A stretch of DNA of 36,984 bases from an uncultured Lachnospiraceae bacterium (lineage in GTDB: Bacteria > Bacillota > Clostridia > Lachnospirales > Lachnospiraceae), in assembly GCA_900548905.1 (NCBI GenBank), contig URMK01000067.1, positions 1 to 36,984 of the forward strand, in the 5' to 3' direction. Made by a program: the position numbers and the translations under genes. The notes under the pieces are model-generated. The model was given only the letters and a program-made list of their open reading frames with translations. It had not been told where the DNA came from and made no database searches. Positions 25,398 through 33,259 of the stretch are shown piece by piece. The first letter of the stretch is position 1, and each line of letters starts with the position of its first letter.

Positions 25398-26039
25398 CTA
25401 CAGCTTGGAATATCCATACCCGTTTACCATGGCGTCAAGCTTCTGCTTCGCCTTGCACATGGGACAGTTATGAACCTCATAAGCCTGGTATCCGGGGATA
25501 TCACTGGTATCGAACATCGCGTCCACTCTCATGCCGTTAATTGACTTCACCGCACTGAACACGGAACAGATCCCCTGTACCCTGCCGCCATAATATTCGA
25601 TACATTCCAGGCTTCTGCGCATGGTCATGCCGGTCGTCGTCGTAGCGAGCAGCAGTAAAACATTCTTTCCCTGGATTGCCCCCACCAGGTTATCACGGAA
25701 AATCATCTGGTTATTCATATTAAATTCCGGAGTTACCACATAAACCGTATTATGCATATTCATGGAAGGAAAATTCCCCACTTCCAGCTCTTCCGCCATA
25801 TATGCGCCGATAACCTCACAACCGTCCAGACATACGATGGTATCCACCACAGTCTCTATCGGCAGTCTCTGCACAAATGCCTTTCCCACCGCAGCCGCCT
25901 CACTGCGCCGGGTTTTCAGCCCCGTCATGTCCACATAATAATTGATATGGGAATGACTCGTTGCAAAATGTCCGGGTATCGCCCTCAGAATAATATTGCT
26001 TCCGGCCTTAGAATAAAACTTCATCACCTTATTTTCCAT
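25398..26039 (-). CDS. orotate phosphoribosyltransferase-like protein
   Basis: The 213-aa protein has a type I phosphoribosyltransferase pattern. IVCLDGCEVIGAYMAEEL is the segment preceding the central sheet, and KNVLLLLATTTTGMTMRRSL (125-144) is the PRPP-loop position. In true PyrE this loop has two acidic residues before TTG. Here they are replaced by ATT, so PRPP binding may be altered. A C-terminal CPMC (192-195) could bind metal. ATG 26039 has AAGGAG at good spacing, so the in-frame ATG at 26075 is not used. It is monocistronic with a good promoter (26163-26191) and no pyrimidine genes nearby, so pyrimidine synthesis is not assured. Confidence 0.7.
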   Translation of the reverse strand: MENKVMKFYSKAGSNIILRAIPGHFATSHSHINYYVDMTGLKTRRSEAAAVGKAFVQRLPIETVVDTIVCLDGCEVIGAYMAEELEVGNFPSMNMHNTVYVVTPEFNMNNQMIFRDNLVGAIQGKNVLLLLATTTTGMTMRRSLECIEYYGGRVQGICSVFSAVKSINGMRVDAMFDTSDIPGYQAYEVHNCPMCKAKQKLDAMVNGYGYSKL

Positions 26040-26162
26040 GCCTTCTCCTTCCCTGGAAGATATCATCTCTCCCACGCGCCAAATGCATTTCCCGTTTTGT
26101 ACCTGAAGCCGCTTTTCCCAGAAACCGATTTTTCCGAAACCTTGACTTCAAATCATGTATTT

Positions 26163-26191
26163 ATTATAAATGCCTTAGGACTATTTTACAA
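26163..26191 (-). promoter_or_regulatory. promoter of the phosphoribosyltransferase-like gene
   Basis: Minus strand TTGTAA (26186-26191), 17-bp spacer and a perfect TATAAT (26163-26168). The remainder of the 26192-26336 gap has no gene. Confidence 0.7.
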
Positions 26192-26336
26192 GTTATTCCT
26201 TCTTATCCATAATTTTACAGTCATTATATACAAATTTGCACCTGTGTTTTTATCACATTCCTCCATTCCTTTGCCAGGATAACCACTGCGCCCGGATGCG
26301 GAAGAATTCCGCGATGGCTGCTGCTTCCGCCCTCCT

Positions 26337-28163
26337 TTAATCTTTCATACGCACCGGGTCCCCTTCTGCAATTTCCCTGTCCGCCGCAGAGATAATCCGG
26401 CTATTTTGATCTATCACCCCTTCTGCCAGGGCCGCGTATCTGTCATTTTTATCCAGCACATCCACCATCATTTTTTCCGCCGTCAGTTCCTTCCCCAGGA
26501 ATCCGCTCCTTTCCCCCAGCACATATACATAATTCCTCTGGTTTTCATCCATATGGAGCGCATCCACAGGTATACACAGATTATACATCTCAGACTGCTG
26601 TGTAAGCCGGAATGTCCCGCTCTGTCCAATGGTTCCTGTCCCCTCCGGCAGCGTCACCAGTGCCGAGAAACTGCCGGGACTTGTTTCCATTTCCGTCAGA
26701 TAATCAACCGTTGCCTTAATTGTACTGCTGCTGCCGGCAAGCGTTATCTGTGCTTGTGCTCCCAGATTCACATATTTCTTCTCTTCCTTCTGCAAAATCA
26801 CTTCAAACTGCAGGGGTTTTCCCGTATCCGCAAAGACTACCGAAGCACCGGATGACGTTATCTCTCCCGCAGCCACCCCTACACGGATAACCACACCGGA
26901 GGCTTCTGCCGGCACCAGACCCTTCTGCATCAAAAGCTCCTGCAGTCTTTCCAGTTCTTCTCCCGCCGTTTCCAAATCCAGCCGGTAAAGCCCCAGCGTA
27001 GAATCTGCCTGCTCCGGCCGCAGACTATCCTCCAGGCTCCTCTGTGCATCCTTCACCGCTTTTTCCTTTGCATCCTCCGCATCCTCCAGAGCCCGTTCCG
27101 CCGCCTGCACCTTATCCTCCAGACTCTTTCTTGTACTCATCCAGTTCTCCCACGCCGCATCCTCAGCCGTATAATCCGGTTCATTCACCGCATTACTCTC
27201 AAGCTCTCCCAGCTGTGCGGCAGCATCCTCCTGGTCCCATCCTGCCTGGGACAGTTCTTTTTTCACCCGGGCAAGAGCTTCCTCCTTCTGTGCCAGCTGC
27301 GCTTTCAAAGCCTCCAGCTCCCCGTCACTTCCGGAATTTCCCGAACCGCCTGCACTGTTGCCGCTCACCGTCCCGTTTTCCCCGCCGGTCCCGTTTTCTG
27401 CATCCATCCCCTCGTCCGGACCTTCCTTCCCGCCGCCTTCCTCTTTCTTTTCCGCCTCCGCGATTTTTTCCTTCAGCGCCGCAATCTCACTCTCCAGGCT
27501 TTCCTTCTGCCGCTGGAGGCCCTTAACCTTCTCCGACATGCTTTTTTCTTTTTGTCCGCCTTCCGCAAGCCTGTCCTTCCATGCCTGATAAGCCTCTTCC
27601 TGGCGTTTACGCTCTTCCTCCGACGTATTCTTCCTGTTTTTATTTAAATGCTCCTGCAGCTGCGCCCTGGCCGCCTCCACATCCTGGCCAGCCCGCTGCA
27701 GGGCCTTATCCGCCTGCTCCTGCGCCCAAACCGCATCTTCCCCGGCCCGGTTCATTTCCGCATTCTTTTCTTCTCCCGCCAAAGCCAGATTTCCTTCAAC
27801 CGTAGCGATTTGCAGCTCCAGCTTTTCTATCTCTCTTTGCTTCTTTCGGATCTTCTCTTCCAGAAAATCCAGATCCAATGCAAACAGCTCACTCCCCGCC
27901 TCCACACGATCCCCCGGAATTACAAATACTTCCTCCACCCGCAGCCCTTCCGCCACGGTTACCGCCAGTTCCCTGCTCTGTTTCACATTCCCCGATACCT
28001 CCACCTCATGTCCCACAGACATCCGCCCCGGTTCCTCCACCGTCACCCTGGCCAGCCCCTGTGCATATATCCCTCTGGACACCAAAGTCAAAACCAGCAT
28101 CCCTCCCAAAAATATCCCGAATCCCTTCAGGACCTTCTTCCTCTTATCCACTTCCATCAACAT
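26337..28163 (-). CDS. HlyD-like membrane-fusion/adaptor protein with long coiled coil
   Basis: The 608-aa protein has one N-terminal membrane anchor (about 13-30). A first half of a biotinyl-lipoyl-like barrel (about 60-98: VTVAEGLRVEEVFVIPGDRV) is followed by a very long charged coiled coil (about 100-240 and 281-415) split by a Gly/Asn/Ser-rich linker (242-281). The second lipoyl half (about 418-447: EASGVVIRVGVAAGEI) and beta domains complete it. This is the layout of efflux adaptors, the outside-facing partners of MacB- or HlyB-type exporters. Its place is odd: it follows two sugar-importer permeases and a binding protein (65 bp after the last permease), with no exporter. GAGGAG precedes ATG 28163. 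A cell-surface sensory or scaffold role is possible. Confidence 0.85.
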   Translation of the reverse strand: MLMEVDKRKKVLKGFGIFLGGMLVLTLVSRGIYAQGLARVTVEEPGRMSVGHEVEVSGNVKQSRELAVTVAEGLRVEEVFVIPGDRVEAGSELFALDLDFLEEKIRKKQREIEKLELQIATVEGNLALAGEEKNAEMNRAGEDAVWAQEQADKALQRAGQDVEAARAQLQEHLNKNRKNTSEEERKRQEEAYQAWKDRLAEGGQKEKSMSEKVKGLQRQKESLESEIAALKEKIAEAEKKEEGGGKEGPDEGMDAENGTGGENGTVSGNSAGGSGNSGSDGELEALKAQLAQKEEALARVKKELSQAGWDQEDAAAQLGELESNAVNEPDYTAEDAAWENWMSTRKSLEDKVQAAERALEDAEDAKEKAVKDAQRSLEDSLRPEQADSTLGLYRLDLETAGEELERLQELLMQKGLVPAEASGVVIRVGVAAGEITSSGASVVFADTGKPLQFEVILQKEEKKYVNLGAQAQITLAGSSSTIKATVDYLTEMETSPGSFSALVTLPEGTGTIGQSGTFRLTQQSEMYNLCIPVDALHMDENQRNYVYVLGERSGFLGKELTAEKMMVDVLDKNDRYAALAEGVIDQNSRIISAADREIAEGDPVRMKD

Positions 28164-28228
28164 AATCCCATTCTCCTCGTATTACGGCCTTACACGTAAC
28201 CATTACCCTTTTGTAACCGTCCGCCTTT

Positions 28229-29098
28229 CTATTCCTTTAACCCCGAAGCCACAATCCCCTTTTCCAGATAATCCCGCCCCAGCAAAAACACAAATACCGA
28301 AGGCACCAGCGTCACCACTGAAGCCGCAAAAGCAAAACCGGCCTGATCCTGTCCGATCTCCGGCAGATACAGAGAAAGCGGCCATAATGCCTTATCCTTC
28401 AAAAATGCCAGCGGCTGTTCAATCAGGTTCCAGTATTCCAGGAACCCCAGCACCATAGCGGAAAGAATCCCGCCAGAGGACAAGGGAAGTCCGATCCGCA
28501 GGAACAGATACCACTCCCCCGCCCCGTCAATCCGCCCCGCCTCCAGAAGCCCTCTGGGTATTCCGCAAAAGCCGCGGTAAATCAGGAAAACCGGAAAGGT
28601 GGAAAAGACCGCAGGCAGAATCACCGCCCAATGGGTATTCATCACCCCTGCCCTGTTGAGCACCAGGTATTGGGAAAGCATGGTCACCTGGAAAGGCATC
28701 AGCATCAGCACAATATAAATGGTAAACAGGAACTTCCTCCCCCGGAACCGGTATACGGCAAACGCCCAGGCCGCAGGCACTCCTATGAGAAGCTGCCCTC
28801 CCAATATGATAACCACCATTTTCATGGAATTCCAGAACACCGTAAAAAACTGCGGCGTATACAAAAGCAGCTTCCAGTAATGCTCTCCTGTAGGATAGAG
28901 GGGGAACAGCCTCCAGCTGATATATCCCTCCCCTTCCCCTACTATCGGCGCCAGGTATACGGCCAGCTCCTGCCTGCTCATAACCGACCCGGACAGCAGC
29001 ATGAAAATCGGGGCACACATCAGGAAAACAGGGCCTAGAAGGATCAAAACACTTAAAAATCGCCCTGCCGCCTTTCTTACTTTTCTTATCCGTTTCAT
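28229..29098 (-). CDS. ABC transporter permease, MalG-type
   Basis: The 289-aa membrane protein has six predicted helices and an EAA-type loop GLLEAGRIDGAGEWYLFLRI before a C-terminal GIVASGLKE, the pattern of carbohydrate permeases of the MalG group. ATG 29098 overlaps the partner's TGA (ATGA) and has GGAG upstream, so an in-frame ATG at 29122 is less likely. It pairs with the MalF-type permease encoded immediately upstream. No ATPase gene is present. Confidence 0.92.
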   Translation of the reverse strand: MKRIRKVRKAAGRFLSVLILLGPVFLMCAPIFMLLSGSVMSRQELAVYLAPIVGEGEGYISWRLFPLYPTGEHYWKLLLYTPQFFTVFWNSMKMVVIILGGQLLIGVPAAWAFAVYRFRGRKFLFTIYIVLMLMPFQVTMLSQYLVLNRAGVMNTHWAVILPAVFSTFPVFLIYRGFCGIPRGLLEAGRIDGAGEWYLFLRIGLPLSSGGILSAMVLGFLEYWNLIEQPLAFLKDKALWPLSLYLPEIGQDQAGFAFAASVVTLVPSVFVFLLGRDYLEKGIVASGLKE

Positions 29099-29943
29099 GA
29101 CTCCCCGTCTCCTTCTTCCCACAGCTTTTCCAGCAGCAGTATGACCGCCAGAAGCACAGCACCGATGCTGACTGCGGCAGCCGCCATTTTATCCAGCTCC
29201 AGATAAACAAACCAGTTATTGAATAAATGCTGCAGCAGATACATGCTTTCATGGGGATAGGAACCGGATACCAGGTAACTTTCCCGAAACACCTTGAAGG
29301 AATTCAGAAAAGAAAGCACCGTGATGGTGTACATGCTGCCTTTCAGCTGCGGCAGTATGATAGAGAAAAAAATACGCACACGGCCGGCCCCGTCCACCTT
29401 TGCCGCCTGGATATAATCCTCGGGTATCGCCAGAAGGCCTGCCAGCCACAGAACCACGGTGTACCCCAGATTCTTCCATACATAGCTGAAAACAAGAACC
29501 CAGAAAGCCAGTCCCGTCCCCATATAATCCGTATCGGAGGACAGCATCCGGTTCAGTAAACCATTCCCGGAAAAAGTCATTTTCCAGATAAGAACCACCG
29601 TTGCTGCCGGCATTGCCATGGGCAGGAGGAAAAAGGATTTTATAAGCTGCACCTGCTTCAAATTAGTGAGCAAAAGAGCGGCGCACAGCCCCAGGAACAA
29701 AAGAAGCGGCAGACATACCAACGTAAAACGCAGGGTATTTCCCACCGCCAGGCGAAACGCCCCGTTTTCATATACTGTTTCATAATTTTTCAGCCCTACA
29801 AATTCCCCTGTGACCGCCGTGGTAAAGGATCGTTTAAAAACATCCAGAAAGGGCAGCAGCACAAAAAACATCACCCCCAGAAAACTGGGGAGCAGAAAGG
29901 CCAGAAAGGCCCTCCTGCTTTTATTCCATTTCTTTTTTTTCAC
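29095..29943 (-). CDS. ABC transporter permease, MalF-type
   Basis: The 282-aa membrane protein has six helices and the EAA loop EDYIQAAKVDGAGRVRIFFS. It starts at GTG 29943, preceded by AAGGAG, 11 bp after the binding-protein gene, and ends overlapping the next permease by 4 bp. It forms the translocation pore with that protein for the ligand bound by the 763-aa lipoprotein. Confidence 0.92.
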   Translation of the reverse strand: MKKKKWNKSRRAFLAFLLPSFLGVMFFVLLPFLDVFKRSFTTAVTGEFVGLKNYETVYENGAFRLAVGNTLRFTLVCLPLLLFLGLCAALLLTNLKQVQLIKSFFLLPMAMPAATVVLIWKMTFSGNGLLNRMLSSDTDYMGTGLAFWVLVFSYVWKNLGYTVVLWLAGLLAIPEDYIQAAKVDGAGRVRIFFSIILPQLKGSMYTITVLSFLNSFKVFRESYLVSGSYPHESMYLLQHLFNNWFVYLELDKMAAAAVSIGAVLLAVILLLEKLWEEGDGES

Positions 29944-29954
29944 TCCGAAGCTCC

Positions 29955-32246
29955 TTATTCCGACAGGTAAATTGCAGATTTCTGTTGAATTTCCTTCACT
30001 GCCTGTTCCACGCTCATGGTTTCGGCCAATACCTGTACGCCGAATTCCAGTACGGCTTCTTCCAGCACCACATTCCCTTCCAAATTCCTGTCAGCCTTCT
30101 CCGCCAGTTCCTTCACCCGGTCTACCACATCCTCCGTGGGATATCCATAGGAAAAATCAAATTCGTTTCCGCCGATCTTCCATCCGGTCCCCATGGATAT
30201 TTCCCCGTCGGTTTCAAACTGCCTGTCAAACGCTTCTCTGTTTACGGGAAAACCATTCCCCATCTTTTGATACCCTTCCCCCATCATCAGCTTCATAAAG
30301 CTCATTGCCAGATCCTGCTGGGTACTGGATGCTGAAACCGCCAGCTTATCTATGGGAAGGAAGCCGGTGCCTTCCTCTGTTGGCCACAAATCAAATACAT
30401 ATCCCTGTTCCGCCGCCACCTTGCTTACGGCTCCCATATCCATCAGCATATCATCCGCTTTCCCGGCCATTATCTGTACCATATCCCCGGAGGTAAGGGT
30501 TGCAAGGCTTCCCAGTGTCCAGGCCGTCTTGTTTTCTCCCCATACCTCAAGTTCCTCCTTGCTCACGCCTTCCATATCCGCCTTATAAATCCGAAGGGCC
30601 TGATTCAGGAAATCCGAAATCGCCTGTGTGTTCAGTTCCTTACCGTCAAGCCATGTCCCGCTGTTGACCACCATCAGCTGCAGTAGCTCCTGACGGGCGC
30701 TGAAGGCTCCTGTTATGCTGCCTTCCGGATGCTCCAGACGCAGCTTTTCCACCAGTGCGGCTAAACTGTCCATATCCGTTACCGCTTCCACATCCTCCTT
30801 CCTTCCGAAAAGCATAGGGAGGCTGAAGCCGGCGGGAATGACAAAGGTTCCGTTTTCTTCCTGGAAGGCGGATGCGATATTCGCAAAGACTGCCTGCTGA
30901 TCCACCAGTTCCTTCAGGAGCGGGGACAGATCCGCCAACATTCCCTTATCCGAATACACAGATGCATCCATTCCGTCCAGCAGGATAACATCCGGCCCCG
31001 TACCGCTGAGCAGCTCCACATTCAGATTTTTCAGCGCATCCGAAACCGTCATGGAAGAATCCTTTTCCATAAATGCATAAGTATACTCATATTTGACATA
31101 TACCTCCGGATTCTGTTTCTGAAATAAGGAAACCGCCTGTTTCACCCCAAAATTTTCTTCCAGACTGTATACCTTCAGCTGTTTTTCCGGTACTGTCGGT
31201 TCATTGGGATCATAGGTAAAACGTATCAGCTCCCCGCCTGTGTTCAGGAGCAGGAATTCCCCGCTTTCCAGCCTTACCACAGCACACATGCCATTCATGG
31301 GATCCCCGAAGCTGCTGAAGCTTCCTTCCACGAGCTGCTCCATGGCGTTTCCGTTTCTTACATGCCGGTATAAACCGGTGCTGTCAGCCAGATACAGCGT
31401 ATTTTCTTCCCCCGGAAACAGGATTGCGCCATAGCTGCCTGAGGTGTTATTCAGCCTGCCTTTCAAATTATTGGTAATGTAATCATTCAGGACCGTATCC
31501 TTATCCAGCATAGTGTCCTGCTCCAGATCATAAACCGCAACGCCGCTGTCACCCAGACACAGTAACTGCGTATCCGCAAATGTCATCATTTCAGGCTGCT
31601 CCGACAGCGTAAACATCAGCTCCGCTTCACCTGTCTCCCAGTTAATGAAGCAGACCTTCCCCGTAATGGTGGTGCCGAAACATTCTTTTTCCGATTTGGC
31701 AAACACCTTGTTAATGTAGTCTCCGTCCGCCAGAAGCCCCGACGCTTCCCGCCTGCTGCCGGACGCATCCATCCCGATTAGGGCAGAGGACATTTTCTGT
31801 TCCTCCGTGTATTGCATATTACAAAGGATGAGGCTTCCGTCCGGCGCTATGGAGCTGTTGTTGACGTAGCCATCACCGGGGATAATATCCGCTGCCTTTT
31901 CATACGGGGTCCAGCTGCGTCCCTCGTCCTCTGACAGGAACATCCCCGCTTTTACGTCAAAATATGCCAGCCTGTCGTCGGAAAGCATAGTCATGGTCCT
32001 TCCTTCCGAATCCGCCCCTTCAGGCAAAGCGAAAGCGGTTTCCATATACCGGCCCATGGCCGCCACACTGCTTTCCGTCTCCTGCGCCTGGCTTCCTTCT
32101 TCCGCGCTCCCTTCCGCCGGCTTTGTGGATGCCGTAGAGGCTTCCTTCCCGCATCCGGTCATGCTTATAAGTATCGTAGAAACATAAAGTATACACAGCA
32201 ATAATGCAGGTAACCGTTTCCGGCTGCTTCTTTTTTTTCCGTTCAT
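29955..32246 (-). CDS. lipoprotein: beta-propeller-like domain fused to ABC solute-binding domain
   Basis: The 763-aa lipoprotein has a signal peptide with lipobox MTGC (C32). Residues about 62-349 form a repeat-rich beta domain with an Asp-box-like SEDEGRSW (105-112) and repeated strand patterns, suggesting a beta-propeller. Residues about 354-761 are an extracellular solute-binding domain of the carbohydrate class (QAVSLFQKQNPEVYVKYEY, then TGPDVILLDGMD and a C-terminal FMKLMMGEGYQKMGNGFPVN). Ordinary binding proteins are 400-550 aa, so the propeller is an extra module. ATG 32246 with GGAGG is chosen over an in-frame ATG at 32273. It is the first gene of the operon and faces the two-component system. 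The ligand is unknown. Confidence 0.88.
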   Translation of the reverse strand: MNGKKRSSRKRLPALLLCILYVSTILISMTGCGKEASTASTKPAEGSAEEGSQAQETESSVAAMGRYMETAFALPEGADSEGRTMTMLSDDRLAYFDVKAGMFLSEDEGRSWTPYEKAADIIPGDGYVNNSSIAPDGSLILCNMQYTEEQKMSSALIGMDASGSRREASGLLADGDYINKVFAKSEKECFGTTITGKVCFINWETGEAELMFTLSEQPEMMTFADTQLLCLGDSGVAVYDLEQDTMLDKDTVLNDYITNNLKGRLNNTSGSYGAILFPGEENTLYLADSTGLYRHVRNGNAMEQLVEGSFSSFGDPMNGMCAVVRLESGEFLLLNTGGELIRFTYDPNEPTVPEKQLKVYSLEENFGVKQAVSLFQKQNPEVYVKYEYTYAFMEKDSSMTVSDALKNLNVELLSGTGPDVILLDGMDASVYSDKGMLADLSPLLKELVDQQAVFANIASAFQEENGTFVIPAGFSLPMLFGRKEDVEAVTDMDSLAALVEKLRLEHPEGSITGAFSARQELLQLMVVNSGTWLDGKELNTQAISDFLNQALRIYKADMEGVSKEELEVWGENKTAWTLGSLATLTSGDMVQIMAGKADDMLMDMGAVSKVAAEQGYVFDLWPTEEGTGFLPIDKLAVSASSTQQDLAMSFMKLMMGEGYQKMGNGFPVNREAFDRQFETDGEISMGTGWKIGGNEFDFSYGYPTEDVVDRVKELAEKADRNLEGNVVLEEAVLEFGVQVLAETMSVEQAVKEIQQKSAIYLSE

Positions 32247-32276
32247 AATAACCTCCAATCTGTTGTTGGACATTAT

Positions 32277-32352
32277 CGTATCATAAAAGTCTCTAAGCTT
32301 CCTCTAAAAATATCCGTGGAATTAGAGAAACCTTAGAGACTTCTATGATACG
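32277..32352. promoter_or_regulatory. operator region with paired 11-bp-phased repeats
   Basis: CTCTAA occurs at 32291-32296 and 32302-32307, and its reverse TTAGAG at 32322-32327 and 32333-32338. Within each pair the spacing is 11 bp, one helical turn, typical of OmpR-family binding sites. The pairs are arranged as a dyad with 21-bp arms (32277-32297 and 32332-32352, one mismatch). The minus-strand -10 element TATGAT (32280-32285) of the binding-protein operon lies in the left arm. The adjacent response regulator is the obvious candidate to bind here. Confidence 0.7.
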
Positions 32353-32373
32353 CTGAAAATAATGATTTTTTTT

Positions 32374-32468
32374 AGTCCCTGTTCATGGCCCTTTGTGCCG
32401 CCGCCCGGAGGGGAAAACGGGCGGGCAGACCCACCGGGCGGCGGCACAAAGGGCCATGAACAGGGACT
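32374..32468. repeat. 35-bp perfect inverted repeat with 25-bp spacer
   Basis: The arms 32374-32408 and 32434-32468 are perfectly complementary (AGTCCCTGTTCATGGCCCTT... ). The GC-rich inner part ends in GCCGCCGCCCGG. Neither side has a proper T run in the correct position for a terminator, and the arms are longer than a terminator needs. It resembles a mobile intergenic palindrome. Confidence 0.85.
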
Positions 32469-32496
32469 TACAATTTCAGGAAACTGGCTCAACGGC

Positions 32497-32525
32497 TTGA
32501 CAGTTTCCCTGTTTAAAATTAGAGT
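32497..32525 (+). promoter_or_regulatory. promoter of the two-component system with dyad
   Basis: TTGACA (32497-32502), 17-bp spacer and TAGAGT (32520-32525) precede the response regulator by 58 bp. A perfect dyad GGAAACTG (32479-32486) / CAGTTTCC (32501-32508) overlaps the -35 element and may be a separate operator. Confidence 0.55.
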
Positions 32526-32583
32526 AAAAGAAACGACAGTGTCTGAATAGCTGACAAATCCATTACTTATAAAAAGGAAAACC

Positions 32584-33258
32584 ATGAAACTATTACTTGT
32601 AGAAGACGATAAAGAATTGAACAGGACACTTACCTACCAGCTGGAAAAGGAAGGTTTTGCCGTGGATTCCTGTCTGGACGGCGAAGAGGCCTGCTACTAT
32701 TTGAAGGAAGGACTTTATGATCTGATCCTTCTGGATCGGATGCTGCCCAGGCTGGACGGAATCGGGGTGCTGACAGATATGCGCAGAAAAGGAAATATGA
32801 CGCCTGTCATCATGCTCACCGCCCTGGGGGCCCTTACGGATAAAATAACCGGGCTCGACTGCGGCGCCGATGATTATCTGGTAAAGCCCTTTGATTTTGA
32901 AGAACTGGCCGCCCGTATCCGCAGTATAGGAAGACGGCCGCGGCGCATGGAAGTCTCTGAAAAGCTGACCTTCGCCGATATCAGCTTTGAACCGGAGGAA
33001 GCAAGGCTTACCGGACCGGAGGATACCTGCTCCCTTTCCAGGCGGGAGGGCGCTCTTATGGAAACCTTTCTCCGGAATATCGGCCAGTCTCTTTCCCGCC
33101 AGATTCTGCTCTGCCGTGTCTGGGGGGCGGACAGCGATGTGGAGGAGGGGAATCTGGATAACTATATTTATTTTCTCCGCAGACGTCTGAAGGCGGTGGG
33201 CAGCCGTGTGCAGCTGAAAACCGTCCGCAGCATCGGGTATCGTATGGAGGAGGGCTGA
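32584..33258 (+). CDS. OmpR-family two-component response regulator
   Basis: The 224-aa protein has a receiver domain (1-118) with acidic pair D8/D9, phospho-acceptor D51 in LLDRMLP, T79 and K101 in VKPFD. A winged helix-turn-helix (about 125-222, with NLDNYIYFLRRRL and KTVRSIGYRM) follows. Phosphorylation by the kinase encoded one base downstream would promote dimer binding to tandem sites. AAAAGG lies upstream of ATG 32584. The phased repeats at 32277-32352 are a likely target, which would couple it to the divergent ABC/HlyD operon. Confidence 0.95.
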   Translation: MKLLLVEDDKELNRTLTYQLEKEGFAVDSCLDGEEACYYLKEGLYDLILLDRMLPRLDGIGVLTDMRRKGNMTPVIMLTALGALTDKITGLDCGADDYLVKPFDFEELAARIRSIGRRPRRMEVSEKLTFADISFEPEEARLTGPEDTCSLSRREGALMETFLRNIGQSLSRQILLCRVWGADSDVEEGNLDNYIYFLRRRLKAVGSRVQLKTVRSIGYRMEEG

Positions 33259-33259
33259 A

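Noticed and set aside
26290..26320. Terminator after the HlyD-like gene (GCGGAA/TTCCGC hairpin)
   Set aside because: The stem is short and no T run follows on the minus strand.
27044..27526. Proline-rich plus-strand frames opposite the HlyD-like gene
   Set aside because: Pro-rich translation is the expected complement of a Gly/Glu-rich coiled-coil coding sequence.
32281..32352. CRISPR-like repeat array
   Set aside because: The repeats are 6 bp, phased at 11 bp and partly inverted, without spacers. They fit regulator binding sites.
32374..32468. Strong terminator for the ABC operon or the two-component system
   Set aside because: It is upstream of both divergent genes and lacks a T run at the correct foot.
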